A stretch of 64,000 nucleotides of DNA from Bacteroidota bacterium (GCA_018818165.1 JAHISP010000039.1:1-64000), one strand, 5' to 3'; numbered from the stretch's first letter, positions 1-8,902 are shown. Program-made: numbers and translations. The notes: generated by a model not told the origin, from the sequence alone.

Positions 1-479
1 CCAGCTGCGGTATGATTAATTTTACGAATGTTCTTTTTCATAATAACCTCAATGTTGTTAAACAAAGACCGTGTTCGAAGATAATTATAAGTAGGCTGCC
101 AAGCGGGTTTTCCGAAATATGTGATATAACACCAATTATTGAATTACGTATCTCCAACAATAAGACTCAAAGCACGAGCATTTTAGGCATCAATTTGCGG
201 GACTATTATTTTTACACGGATTATCAATACTAAGGTCACTGTTTTTTTGAATAAAGGCAAGTCCTTTATGGGAGACTCAACCCGACCGCCTTTTCGCTTT
301 TGAGTTTTCTAATATTTTTGGGTTGGTTGTTATGGTTTTGTAATAATAAAAGTAGTTGGAGTTAGTTAGGTTTTAAATAAATTTAAGGTTGTAGCGTAAG
401 CGTTTTTTAAGGTGTAAAAACTGCGGCGCTATACGCATCAGCCGTTATACACCAAAATGAAATTAATGGATTATACAGT
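1..479. other. Intergenic, no supported gene
   Basis: No credible coding sequence is visible. A 73-codon open frame at 12-233 has no ribosome binding site, no recognisable motif and an unconvincing composition. The last 60 bases, ending in CCGTTATACACCA, resemble the 3' end of integron attC-like sites found between gene cassettes in Bacteroidota; see the entry for the inverted repeat at 443-454. Confidence 0.4.
443..454. repeat. Left arm of a 12-bp inverted repeat around the 480-965 gene
   Basis: CGTTATACACCA at 443-454 is the exact reverse complement of TGGTGTATAACG at 977-988. The pair brackets one gene tightly, 25 bp before its start and 11 bp after its stop. GTTATAC differs from the integron core site GTTRRRY at one position. 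That the two arms are the ends of neighbouring attC sites is inference. Confidence 0.5.
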
Positions 480-965
480 ATGGCAAGAGTTTATACAAAA
501 ATTGGTGACATATTTTCAGCAGAAATCGATGATACTAGTAAGAAATATTTACAATATGTTGCCAGAGATTTAACTCAATTAAATAGTGATGTAATTAGAG
601 TATTTGAGGAAATATATCCAATTGATTTCACTCCAGATTTGTCAAATGTTATAAAAGGTAAAGTAGAGTTTTATGCTCACTGCGTAATAAAATGGGGTGT
701 TAAACAAAAATATTGGGAAAAGGTTGGTAGTAATTCGGAAATCGGGAAAGTTGAAATTCTTTTTAAATCTAGTGGTGATGAAGGAAATCCAGATATCAAA
801 GTTTCTCACGATTGGTGGATATGGAAAATCAATGAAGAACAGAAACGAGTTGGAAAACTATTAGGGAACAATCAAAAAGCAGAAATTGGGAGTGTCATTA
901 CTGCAGATAGTATTATTCATCGAATGAGAACTGGGGAATATGATTTTGTATATCCAAGTTACTGA
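480..965 (+). CDS. Hypothetical protein, possible gene cassette product
   Basis: This 161-residue soluble protein has no signal peptide or membrane segment and starts MARVYTKIGDIFSAEID. I do not recognise a characterised family. The opening is loosely reminiscent of Imm26-like immunity proteins, which begin with a similar GDxF segment, but I cannot confirm this. Acidic and aromatic residues are common (DWWIWKIN at about 118-125). It is a lone gene with no neighbour on its strand for more than 16 kb and is bracketed by a perfect 12-bp inverted repeat (443-454 and 977-988), which suggests arrival as a promoterless cassette. No strong Shine-Dalgarno sequence is visible before the ATG. Confidence 0.6.
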   Translation: MARVYTKIGDIFSAEIDDTSKKYLQYVARDLTQLNSDVIRVFEEIYPIDFTPDLSNVIKGKVEFYAHCVIKWGVKQKYWEKVGSNSEIGKVEILFKSSGDEGNPDIKVSHDWWIWKINEEQKRVGKLLGNNQKAEIGSVITADSIIHRMRTGEYDFVYPSY

Positions 966-1260
966 ATCTTTGTGAGTGGTGTATAACGTTATAAAGGATT
1001 GATACCGAACGGAGCTGAGGTATAATCCGGTGTTGAGCTAAGCCACAGCTACTACTTGTAATTTGGTATAGTGTTTTTAGGGGGTAGTTTTTTTTATTTT
1101 GCTACAATTTTACTTCTGCTAAGAGTTGTTTTTGTCTTTTCTGTTAATCCAACTCACTATTTGGTTATTGGTTCCAGTCAATATTTGAGCATTTATCTTT
1201 TATTTTACATTGCTCACCACTTACCATAAAATATTTTTTTTAGGGGGTTGAATAAGTTGT
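966..1260. other. Non-coding stretch holding the right cassette-like end
   Basis: It begins with the right arm of the inverted repeat (977-988), followed by about 85 bases with several short self-complementary pieces, as expected of an attC-like site, and then T-rich DNA. No gene is visible. A complete attC cannot be drawn with confidence. Confidence 0.35.
977..988. repeat. Right arm of the 12-bp inverted repeat
   Basis: TGGTGTATAACG pairs exactly with 443-454 on the other side of the hypothetical gene. Confidence 0.5.
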
Positions 1261-1282
1261 TCTATTCCCCCCCCCCATAGGC

Positions 1283-1422
1283 CAATGCTGTCAACTTAAG
1301 CTCGTGTCATTCCGTTATGTTCTTGCACGGAATCAACTTTATGGCTAAGATTCCCAACAATCCCGACAAGTCGGGATGGGAATGACATACTATTACTATA
1401 TTCTCTTAAGTTGACAGCATTG
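1283..1422. mobile_element. MITE-like element with 18-bp TIRs and 9-bp target duplication
   Basis: The 140-bp element starts CAATGCTGTCAACTTAAG (1283-1300) and ends with its exact reverse complement (1405-1422). It is flanked directly by a 9-bp duplication CCCATAGGC (1274-1282 and 1423-1431). Inside are a second inverted pair, TGTCATTCC (1305-1313) against GGAATGACA (about 1378-1386), and a small palindrome ATCCCGAC-AA-GTCGGGAT. It has no coding capacity, so it fits a non-autonomous element moved by a transposase elsewhere. It sits inside the 3' end of the IS91-type remnant. The mobilising family is not identified. Confidence 0.85.
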
Positions 1423-1765
1423 CCCATAGGCAGAGCATTTTAATTTTGGATTATTGAAAAGAACATTTATTATTGGTGGAGCTTTGTTCTTTTGTAGTGC
1501 ATATCTAGGCATTATTGAAACAACCATCATTTCTTTTTTGCATTCTGGACATTTGAAGATTTTCTTTAGCTTTGGTTTTTCCTTCTTTGTAATTACTTTT
1601 TTGCATCCAAGGATTTCTGTTACTCTTGAAAGCTGTTTTCTGTTTGCAGAGGCAAATAAACCGTAATACCTTACTTTCACAAATCCAGATGGCAACACGT
1701 GTTGTAAAAATCTTCTTATAAACTCTTCGGCTTCTAGGCGTCGGATTAATAATAAAATGCAAATC
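1423..1765 (-). pseudogene. IS91-family (Y2) transposase, C-terminal remnant
   Basis: Read on the minus strand, the open frame contains EEFIRRFLQHVLPSGFVKV followed by RYYGLFASANRKQL, the conserved segment of IS91/IS801-type transposases, and then a CPEC-type cysteine pair near the end. The N-terminal part, including the catalytic region, is absent: the frame meets a stop near 1766 and the sequence above it is unrelated. The 3' end is interrupted by the 140-bp element at 1283-1422. Across that insertion the original reading frame would run only a few more codons to a TAG near 1262. This is a decayed insertion sequence, not an active one. Confidence 0.8.
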
Positions 1766-1874
1766 TAATAAATTAAAAGGTTTTATCTCAGATTATTTAG
1801 ATTTCTAAAAAATGAAAGAAATAACAAATTATATATTTTTTTTTGCTAAGCGGCAAATAATACCAATTACAAAT

Positions 1875-3206
1875 CTAGTTGCTTTTCTCTCTCTTAAAAT
1901 ATAAGTACAAAGGCAATCCAGTAAAAATAAGTGATAGACAAGCCAATAGACCACCAAGTGGGAAAGCTAGGAATGCTCCGTATGCTAAGTAAAGTTGAAC
2001 CAATACGGAAACACCACCCATAATTTTCCAAACGGGTGATTTGTATGTTGGTTTGTAATCTTCTTTTTTATGAAGCCAAAAGATTGATCCATAAACAAGC
2101 GTATTTTGCAAAACGTAGGACAGCGTAAAATATCCAAGTAAATCATTAAGATTACCAAACAACAGAACAACAGCAAATACCGATTGAAAAACAATTGAAA
2201 ATGATGGAGTTAAAAACTTTGGGTGCAATGTTGCAAAACGCTTAAAGAAAAGTCCATCCTTAGCCATTGCATACTCTAATCGCGGCTGTGTAATTATTGA
2301 AGAATTCATTACTCCAAGCATTGAAACAAAAACAGCCACTGCAAATATTCCACCAGCAATTCCAGAAATGCCTTGAATATATTTGAAAGGATTAATGAAT
2401 TTTCCTTCTTCAACTGATATTAAATCATTAAACGGAACAATAGCATTTGTGAAAAACGAGATTAGCACATACGCACCCATAACGAACAAAACTGAGCCAA
2501 TTAAAGCTTTAGGCAAATTCTTTGTAGGATTTTTAACTTCGCCAGAAGTATAAAGTATATTTAGAAATCCAGCGTAAGCCCAAATTGTTGCAGCAACACC
2601 AGCAGTAATAATTGATAAAGAAATTGGCTTATTTTCATTGGTTCTAAATAGAGATTCTACATATAAATTACCGTCGCCAATAAAGAAAAATCCAATAATA
2701 ACAACAGCCAAAAGTGGAAATAATTTTGCAAAAGTTAAAACTACTTGAACATTTCCACCCGATTTTACGCTTCTATATTGAAGGACAGTAAATATTGCAA
2801 TTAAAACAGCGGCAAATATTTTAGCATAAATTCCTAATCCTAATTCTGGGAAGAAAAAGCTTAATGCATCGGCAGCCAAAAGCCCAATAATAGTAAGGGT
2901 TGGAGTGTCGCTGGTTAGAAAGGCAGTCCAAGTATAAATAAAAGCTAAAAACGGTGAACCTGCTTTGTGAATAAAATGATAAGGACCGCCTTGATCAGGA
3001 TAAGCAGTTCCCATTTCTGCAAGAATAAATATTTGAGGAAGCCATAATAATCCGCCCAAAAACCAGATAAACACTGCAATCCACGAATTGCCTGCAATTG
3101 CAGCCACGATAGGTATATTAATAAAAATTCCAGAACCAATAACTTGTCCAATAATAATTGAAGAAGTTTGTAAAAGATTAAGTTGTCGCTTTGGTTTTAA
3201 TGTCAT
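1875..3206 (-). CDS. APC-superfamily amino acid permease
   Basis: A 443-residue inner-membrane transporter with about 12 hydrophobic helices. The first helix carries the substrate-binding GSGIF motif (residues 24-28, after IIIGQVI), typical of the amino acid/polyamine/organocation superfamily, and the whole length matches the LAT/AAT-like members. It should move an amino acid by exchange or proton symport; the substrate cannot be read from the sequence. The start has AAAGGA about 12 bases upstream. Downstream the gene runs into the IS91 remnant. Upstream lies a palindromic repeat (3262-3340) that separates it from the cell-wall genes, so it is probably its own transcription unit. Confidence 0.9.
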   Translation of the reverse strand: MTLKPKRQLNLLQTSSIIIGQVIGSGIFINIPIVAAIAGNSWIAVFIWFLGGLLWLPQIFILAEMGTAYPDQGGPYHFIHKAGSPFLAFIYTWTAFLTSDTPTLTIIGLLAADALSFFFPELGLGIYAKIFAAVLIAIFTVLQYRSVKSGGNVQVVLTFAKLFPLLAVVIIGFFFIGDGNLYVESLFRTNENKPISLSIITAGVAATIWAYAGFLNILYTSGEVKNPTKNLPKALIGSVLFVMGAYVLISFFTNAIVPFNDLISVEEGKFINPFKYIQGISGIAGGIFAVAVFVSMLGVMNSSIITQPRLEYAMAKDGLFFKRFATLHPKFLTPSFSIVFQSVFAVVLLFGNLNDLLGYFTLSYVLQNTLVYGSIFWLHKKEDYKPTYKSPVWKIMGGVSVLVQLYLAYGAFLAFPLGGLLACLSLIFTGLPLYLYFKREKSN

Positions 3207-3261
3207 ACTACAGTATATCCTTTTACATATTTATTTTAGATAAACATCTTATAATCTGAGC

Positions 3262-3340
3262 GTCTTTGCGAGGAGTTTCATCCAGAAGCAATCTGTGAAA
3301 GATTGCTTCACCCAACAAAAAACGTTGGATTCGCAATGAC
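3262..3340. repeat. Palindromic intergenic repeat, copy 1
   Basis: The ends GTCTTTGCG and CGCAATGAC pair with one mismatch. Inside are GAAGCAATCT (3285-3294) against AGATTGCTTC (3300-3309) and a small CCAAC/GTTGG hairpin. It has the same architecture as copy 2 at 4282-4363 and resembles widespread palindromes of the type GTCATTGCGAGG...CGCAATGAC. Confidence 0.8.
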
Positions 3341-3390
3341 TGATAAAATATAAGAAACACTCTTTGTATATTTCCCACTAACATAAATAG

Positions 3391-4263
3391 TTACTTTCGC
3401 ATTTTACTAATTTCCCAAGGCACAATTATTTTTCCCTTTTGATTTAAATCTTCATTCACTCTCATAAGTGCAATACCAATGTACTTTTTAGAATTAGTAA
3501 AATTATTTACCCATTCTTCAAAAGGAGTATCGAGAACAGTTGCTTTACTTAGAGACGATTCACGTATTACCAATCCCTTTGAGGTGTTATATGCCATAAG
3601 CATATGTGCTGAAAATATATTATCTAAATTTCTGAACATGAGAGCGAGTATATCTCCATCCTTAAAATTCTTTTTCGCATCCATTAAAGCATCAAACGGA
3701 ATATAATTTATTGTCATTGTTCTATCTTCTTTAACATAGCGCATATCCTCAATTCCTTTAGCAGCAAAGAATTTTTTGTGTGAAATTGTACGAGTTAAAG
3801 TTTTTGCCTTAGACCCAGCAACTTCTTTTGCGACATCGTGGAGTAACCAACTATTCTCTGGAAGCCAATCACCCATTGTATAGTGGTTACGTGTTTTCAT
3901 TCCAACAATACCATCTTTGTAGCGTATTTGCTGAAGATTGTTAAAAAAGTTTTCGTAACTATCAGAGATAGATAGGGCTAGAACATCCTCGCAAAAGACC
4001 ATACAATTAGTTGTGTCAAATGTTAGCTGTGGTTTAGTGTCATACAAGGCGTAAGGTCCATCACCAACGCAGGTAAGTCCGTAAGGCATTCCAAGAAACA
4101 TTTCAGAGTAGAAACTCATTCGTTCAGTGATGGTTAAATTTTCCGCTGATTTTTTGGTGAGTAAATCATTTATTTCAGCTTTATCCATTTTGTAAATCTT
4201 TTGTTGTGCATTTAATGCTACAGTAAATAATAACATTACTATTATTGATTTTATTGTTTTCAT
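3391..4263 (-). CDS. DUF1460 family cell-wall amidase-like protein
   Basis: A 290-residue exported protein with a signal peptide of about 19 residues ending ALNAQ. The segment NCMVFCEDVLAL (86-97) aligns with the DCxTFVExVLAL signature of DUF1460 (N-acetylmuramoyl-L-alanine amidase-like, papain-type fold), making Cys87 the likely nucleophile. RNHYTMGDW (125-133) supplies the conserved His127. Family members cut muropeptides in the periplasm. The usual Asp before the Cys is Asn here. The gene stands alone between two copies of an 80-bp palindromic repeat and lies just downstream of two other murein enzymes on the same strand, which suggests a shared role in wall turnover or recycling. Confidence 0.85.
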   Translation of the reverse strand: MKTIKSIIVMLLFTVALNAQQKIYKMDKAEINDLLTKKSAENLTITERMSFYSEMFLGMPYGLTCVGDGPYALYDTKPQLTFDTTNCMVFCEDVLALSISDSYENFFNNLQQIRYKDGIVGMKTRNHYTMGDWLPENSWLLHDVAKEVAGSKAKTLTRTISHKKFFAAKGIEDMRYVKEDRTMTINYIPFDALMDAKKNFKDGDILALMFRNLDNIFSAHMLMAYNTSKGLVIRESSLSKATVLDTPFEEWVNNFTNSKKYIGIALMRVNEDLNQKGKIIVPWEISKMRK

Positions 4264-4281
4264 ATTTTTTTACTTTCCTCC

Positions 4282-4363
4282 GTCATTACGAGGTGTTTAC
4301 TTTGTTATGATGAAGTAATCTGTGGCAGATTGCTTCATCCCAAAAATCGGGATTCGCAATGAC
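4282..4363. repeat. Palindromic intergenic repeat, copy 2
   Basis: GTCATTACG (4282-4290) pairs with CGCAATGAC (4355-4363) with one mismatch. Inside, TGAAGTAATCT (4311-4321) pairs with AGATTGCTTCA (4327-4337), followed by a CCC-AAAAAT-CGGG hairpin. Together with copy 1 it brackets the DUF1460 gene. Confidence 0.8.
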
Positions 4364-4382
4364 ATTTATATTCGATTTATAA

Positions 4383-5846
4383 TTATTTTATTTCTACTAA
4401 TTTAATCATTATTTCTTTATGAATATTTGAAACTGCGCCACCACTTCCATTAAAATTATTTGCAATCATTGAAAACACAATTGTTCTGCCGCCCATATCT
4501 TTTAAATATCCTGAATAAGCTCTAACTCTTTCAATAACTCCAGATTTTAAATGAACATTCATTTCAATTGGAGTTCCAATTCCATAATTACTATATGCAC
4601 TAATATCATTTGGATTGCCAACAAACGCGAGCGAATTAAAGAATGATGGGAAGTAACTTTTCTTTGAAATCATCGTTAGCAAATCACACATAAGATTAGT
4701 TGTAATTGCATCTGAGCGTGAAAGCCCACAGCCGTCATACATTATTAGTCCGTCTGTATTGATTTTATTCTTATTAAAATAATCTTCAATAGCTTCAATT
4801 CCCTTTTCAACACTTCCCTCACCTTTTGCTTTATAGCCAATAGCTTTGAGTAACATTTCTGTATATAGATTATCGCTTTTCTTATTTACAATAAAGACAA
4901 TATCCTTTAAGGGTGGAGAAGAAGTTTCCGTAATTAGATTATTGTTACTATACTTTATTTTTTTATCAATAGTGGCAGCTTCACCTTTAACAAATATTTT
5001 ATTTTGGATTAATGCTTTTCTCAAATATTGCGCAGCAAAAAGTGGAGGATTTGGAATAGAACCTTTTATTGAAAACTCATCATTACCTTGTGGAATTGTT
5101 CCACGCAAAGTAGCATTAAACTGCAGTGGGGCATTGTAAACATAACCATTATCGCCAGAGCCTTTTTCGCCAGTCTTCATATAATTTGTGAATTCAAGAT
5201 TCTCAATTATTGGTTCTGTGCGAATCAATTCTGCAGCATCACCAACTTTATCAGCTGGTTTGAAATATAGGAAATAAAGATTATTGTTAATGGTCAATGC
5301 CGAGGTTGATGCTGCATAATAATTTCCAAGATCAACCCAAACCCAATTATCAGGTATTGGAATTCTGTCGAAGAGCAAATCATCAGCAATAATATTTCCA
5401 CTAATAGATTTAATTCCTTTATCATTAATGGCTTTAATCCAACTTGCCATTAAATTATCAATAGTCAATGAGCCTTTAACAAGATTATAACCAAGCGTTG
5501 GGTCACCACCGCCAACTATATAAATATTTCCATTTAAGATTCCAGCTTTATCAATCTCACCATCTGAATATATTCTAGTAACAAAGTTGTAATCTTCGCC
5601 AAGAATATCCAAAGCTGCAGATGATGTAATTAACTTCATGTTTGATGCTGGAGCAATAGCAAGCTCAGAATTGAGCGAAACAATTTTTTCTCCGCTATCT
5701 AAATACCTTGCCGTTACTGACCACGAAGCATTTTTGAGTAGTTTTGTTTTCTGCGCATTGTCAATAACCTTTTGAACAGATGAATAATTCTGCGCAAATA
5801 TTGAAGTTGAAAATACAAGACAAATGAGTAAATATACTTTTCGCAT
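4383..5846 (-). CDS. dacB: D-alanyl-D-alanine carboxypeptidase/endopeptidase (PBP4 type, peptidase S13)
   Basis: A 487-residue periplasmic penicillin-binding protein with a signal peptide ending IFAQ. The active-site SxxK is SNMK (68-71), in the usual APASNMKL context. The second motif region is GCGLSRSD (about 372-379), where most homologues have GSGLSRxN, so the small residue before GLSR is Cys and the Asn position appears to be Asp. The third motif is KSG (434-436) in place of KTG, followed by a typical VRAYSGY. The length is normal for PBP4/DacB. It lies 9 bp after the amidase lipoprotein gene, so the two are probably co-transcribed. Confidence 0.92.
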   Translation of the reverse strand: MRKVYLLICLVFSTSIFAQNYSSVQKVIDNAQKTKLLKNASWSVTARYLDSGEKIVSLNSELAIAPASNMKLITSSAALDILGEDYNFVTRIYSDGEIDKAGILNGNIYIVGGGDPTLGYNLVKGSLTIDNLMASWIKAINDKGIKSISGNIIADDLLFDRIPIPDNWVWVDLGNYYAASTSALTINNNLYFLYFKPADKVGDAAELIRTEPIIENLEFTNYMKTGEKGSGDNGYVYNAPLQFNATLRGTIPQGNDEFSIKGSIPNPPLFAAQYLRKALIQNKIFVKGEAATIDKKIKYSNNNLITETSSPPLKDIVFIVNKKSDNLYTEMLLKAIGYKAKGEGSVEKGIEAIEDYFNKNKINTDGLIMYDGCGLSRSDAITTNLMCDLLTMISKKSYFPSFFNSLAFVGNPNDISAYSNYGIGTPIEMNVHLKSGVIERVRAYSGYLKDMGGRTIVFSMIANNFNGSGGAVSNIHKEIMIKLVEIK

Positions 5847-5855
5847 TAAAGTAAC

Positions 5856-8831
5856 CTATTTAATTTTGAAATATTTTAAGACTGCATTCATTAATTCATT
5901 TCGTGAATCTTCTGATTTAATTGTTTCAAATGGGAACCCTATTACAATTGAACCATAAGCATCTTTATAAGCAACACCAGCACTATAATAATTTTCTGTG
6001 TATCGCATAAAAGTTTCACTTCCGTTGGTAGCTCCAATAGCATCTGGAGCTTCAACTCTATAAATATCTTCGCTATATTCTTTATTAAATTCTAGTTTAT
6101 TCAATAGTCCAAGTTTTGTGTTTTCAAATTCAACTACTCCATTTTTCACTGCATGATCTGAAGCTAATCTATATTTAAGCACATCTTTACAGAATTTATA
6201 ATCATTAGATTCTTTATCCTTTCCAATAAACATGTCACTTCCAACATAAGCACCAGAGATAAAAATGTTGCCACCATTAGTTAAATAATTAGTAATTGCT
6301 TTTTTCATTTTGGGAGGAAATACCTTAAATCGAGTTCCATTTAGAGAATCAGCAAAAGGAGTTTGCCAATGGGTTTCTTTTTCCTCGCCGTATATTAAAT
6401 CAACAAAATTATAGTTATTCAAATTTATTATTGAATCTTCAACCGATTCATCACTGGCTGAGGCAAAAGAGAATCCGGCATTCGTAATTGATTTACCGTG
6501 TATGTATGGGAAATCAAATGTATTACCAGCAAAGATTTGTGTTTCCATATCGGCATAACTAGCACCATGGCCTGGTACATCGTCAGTCTCCCATTTAGAA
6601 TATGGAGTAAAATTATGCTGCTCACCAACAAATCCAATGTCATATTTATCTGGAACACCTTCATCAATTGCACTTACAAATCCAGAAAAGTTTTCTGATT
6701 CAATCACTTTAGCTGAAGAAACCCTATCAAATCCGTTTACAATTAAAAGTGGTTTTTCATTTTTCCCGTTCCAAGATAACGCAAGAATTTCGGAAGGAAA
6801 ACTTTCGCCACCATCGTTAATAGCAGTGACTTTAAAACTATAAATTTTGGTTGGATAGATTTTTTGTATTTCAAAATGAGGTTCTAGAACAATAACTCCA
6901 TTATCAAATCCGCCATCATCAATACGAGTATATACTTTATAAGTTTTTGCTTTCGCAGTTGGCTCAATGGAATCCTCCTGTGGTTTCCAACTAAGAGAAA
7001 TGCTTCCAGTATCTGAAAGCGACGCAGCAAAATGGGTTACTGGAAGTGGCTGCACAACATAATTAAAGTTATTTTGAGCTGATAAAAATCTAAGCATCGA
7101 TTTATAAATTGAACGTGATACATCAAACCTAAATTGAGGATCGTTCATAAATTTCACATCTTGAAGATTTTGATGCGACAATAATTCCAACAATGTCGCT
7201 GGAACGTTTAAACGAAACGCCTCGCTATAACCAGCTTCCATAAGCTGTCTTCTATTCCAAGCCGAATCATATTTTGCTTTTAAATCTTTACAGATTTGGG
7301 TTTGCATAATATCACTCAAATCACGATTTGCTAATCTTGAAACTCCATCTGGAAAAACTTGTTTATCCTCAGCATCTTCAAGGCTATATATTTGTAACGT
7401 GCCAATAACCGTATCATTCCTAGTAATTCCAGCATCTGTATGGAATGCAAGGGATAAATCTATAGGAATACCCAATCCTCTTTCATCTCGCTTCTTATTT
7501 GGTCCAAAAGGAGCGCCAACTAAATAATTAACCCATTCACCTCGACTTTGATAATCGTCATTATAATCTTTCACATTCTTGTTTAAGTCGTAAACTAAAG
7601 TATCTGGCATACCAGCGTATTGCAAATAATATCGAGCCCCTTCAACAAATTTTGGACGCTCGCTTGTCGTGCCTTCTCTTTCAACAATTCCCATTCCTCC
7701 ACCGAAGCGGACCGCATCGGTAGTAACAAAACCATTTTCTAAGCTTTCATTTGATAGAACTACTTGTCCAATATTTTTATTTTCACCTTTTGCAAACTTG
7801 AATGTGCCAAGATAAATCCATGTTTCACCACCTATTTGCTGATTAACACTAAACTCAGTAACTCCACCAAGATGGTAAACTTTATATTTTGCATCACTAA
7901 CATTTTCGGCATCATGTTTGTAAGAAACATAAACTGCATAATTACCAGCTTTGTTAAAATTTGGAATATAACGAACACTCCCATTTTCATCAGTTGATGC
8001 TTTAGTTTTTCTAAAACTGCCCTGCAAAAATGGATTTAAATTATTTGCATATGGTGGTGTTCCAATAGCAAAGCCAGTAGAATCAACATCAATCCAATTG
8101 CCCAGCTCTAAATATTTCCCACCATTTGAACCATTATTGTCAATAACAATTTCTTCAGTCTGCGCATCTCTTTCTCGTGGAACAAATACATTTGCCCCAG
8201 CATTTTCAAGCATTGGAATTATGTACGGAATGGTAAATGTAAAGGGGCCTAAATCTTCAACAGCAGTAAATAACCTTGCACGCTGCCACATCCATCGTTT
8301 GTAATCGTAGTTGTAATACCAACCATGGCTATGCCACAAAGCAATGTGCCTTCCCACTAAACCATTTGAAATATTATATCCTTTATCCACATTGGTTACA
8401 AGTGGCTTGATACTTTTTCTTTTGGATATTCTGCTTAAGTCGATATTATTTTTATTTCCCAGATAATAATTTGGGACTAATTTTTCAATTGGAAGTCCAA
8501 GTGAATAAATTTTGATATCGTAATCAAAATACTCTGCACCTAAAAAACTTCTTATTTCATTATAAATATCTGAAATATCATTTTCTCTGAAAGCTCGATA
8601 TGAGAATCTATTATCAGCAATAATTTTTATTGATTTGGATTCTTTATCAACTTCAACAGTATCAATTTTTGACGCGTTTGGAATATCAAATGAAAACTTT
8701 CTCATTTTAAAATTCGCTTTCATCAATTCAATTTTATCTTCTTTAGGAATTTCTTTTTGAACAGTTAATATTTGAGAGCTGGAACAATAAGTTAACAATA
8801 AGGCTAATGGAATTATGAATAAACGTTTCAT
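5856..8831 (-). CDS. Large amidase-like lipoprotein with golvesin-like and FN3 domains
   Basis: A 991-residue protein with a lipoprotein signal (LTYC, lipid Cys16). An amidase_3-like zinc site can be read as WHSHG (166-170), SLAFHTDAG (His464) and ATLLELLSH (Glu549), matching the H, H, E pattern of N-acetylmuramoyl-L-alanine amidases. A beta-sandwich segment at about 245-380, with GNYAVYVSY and TTDAVRFGGG, looks like the golvesin C-terminal/xanthan-lyase-type domain and is inserted inside the amidase. An FN3-like domain follows (about 600-690), then about 300 residues I cannot assign, which may be a Rossmann or GATase-like fold. Homologues in Bacteroidota are often labelled xanthan lyase; the sequence supports an amidase better. 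It probably acts at the outer membrane or in the periplasm. Confidence 0.8.
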   Translation of the reverse strand: MKRLFIIPLALLLTYCSSSQILTVQKEIPKEDKIELMKANFKMRKFSFDIPNASKIDTVEVDKESKSIKIIADNRFSYRAFRENDISDIYNEIRSFLGAEYFDYDIKIYSLGLPIEKLVPNYYLGNKNNIDLSRISKRKSIKPLVTNVDKGYNISNGLVGRHIALWHSHGWYYNYDYKRWMWQRARLFTAVEDLGPFTFTIPYIIPMLENAGANVFVPRERDAQTEEIVIDNNGSNGGKYLELGNWIDVDSTGFAIGTPPYANNLNPFLQGSFRKTKASTDENGSVRYIPNFNKAGNYAVYVSYKHDAENVSDAKYKVYHLGGVTEFSVNQQIGGETWIYLGTFKFAKGENKNIGQVVLSNESLENGFVTTDAVRFGGGMGIVEREGTTSERPKFVEGARYYLQYAGMPDTLVYDLNKNVKDYNDDYQSRGEWVNYLVGAPFGPNKKRDERGLGIPIDLSLAFHTDAGITRNDTVIGTLQIYSLEDAEDKQVFPDGVSRLANRDLSDIMQTQICKDLKAKYDSAWNRRQLMEAGYSEAFRLNVPATLLELLSHQNLQDVKFMNDPQFRFDVSRSIYKSMLRFLSAQNNFNYVVQPLPVTHFAASLSDTGSISLSWKPQEDSIEPTAKAKTYKVYTRIDDGGFDNGVIVLEPHFEIQKIYPTKIYSFKVTAINDGGESFPSEILALSWNGKNEKPLLIVNGFDRVSSAKVIESENFSGFVSAIDEGVPDKYDIGFVGEQHNFTPYSKWETDDVPGHGASYADMETQIFAGNTFDFPYIHGKSITNAGFSFASASDESVEDSIINLNNYNFVDLIYGEEKETHWQTPFADSLNGTRFKVFPPKMKKAITNYLTNGGNIFISGAYVGSDMFIGKDKESNDYKFCKDVLKYRLASDHAVKNGVVEFENTKLGLLNKLEFNKEYSEDIYRVEAPDAIGATNGSETFMRYTENYYSAGVAYKDAYGSIVIGFPFETIKSEDSRNELMNAVLKYFKIK

Positions 8832-8902
8832 TTTTACTTTCTTTATTTAATTTATTATTAAACCTAAGCTACTCCATTTGAAGTAGCTTATAATTAGTGG
8901 TT

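Noticed and set aside
12-233. 73-codon open frame at the left end
   Set aside because: No ribosome binding site, no motif and unconvincing composition; treated as non-coding.
1454-1666. 70-codon plus-strand frame
   Set aside because: It lies antisense to the IS91-type transposase remnant, whose motifs are unmistakable on the minus strand.
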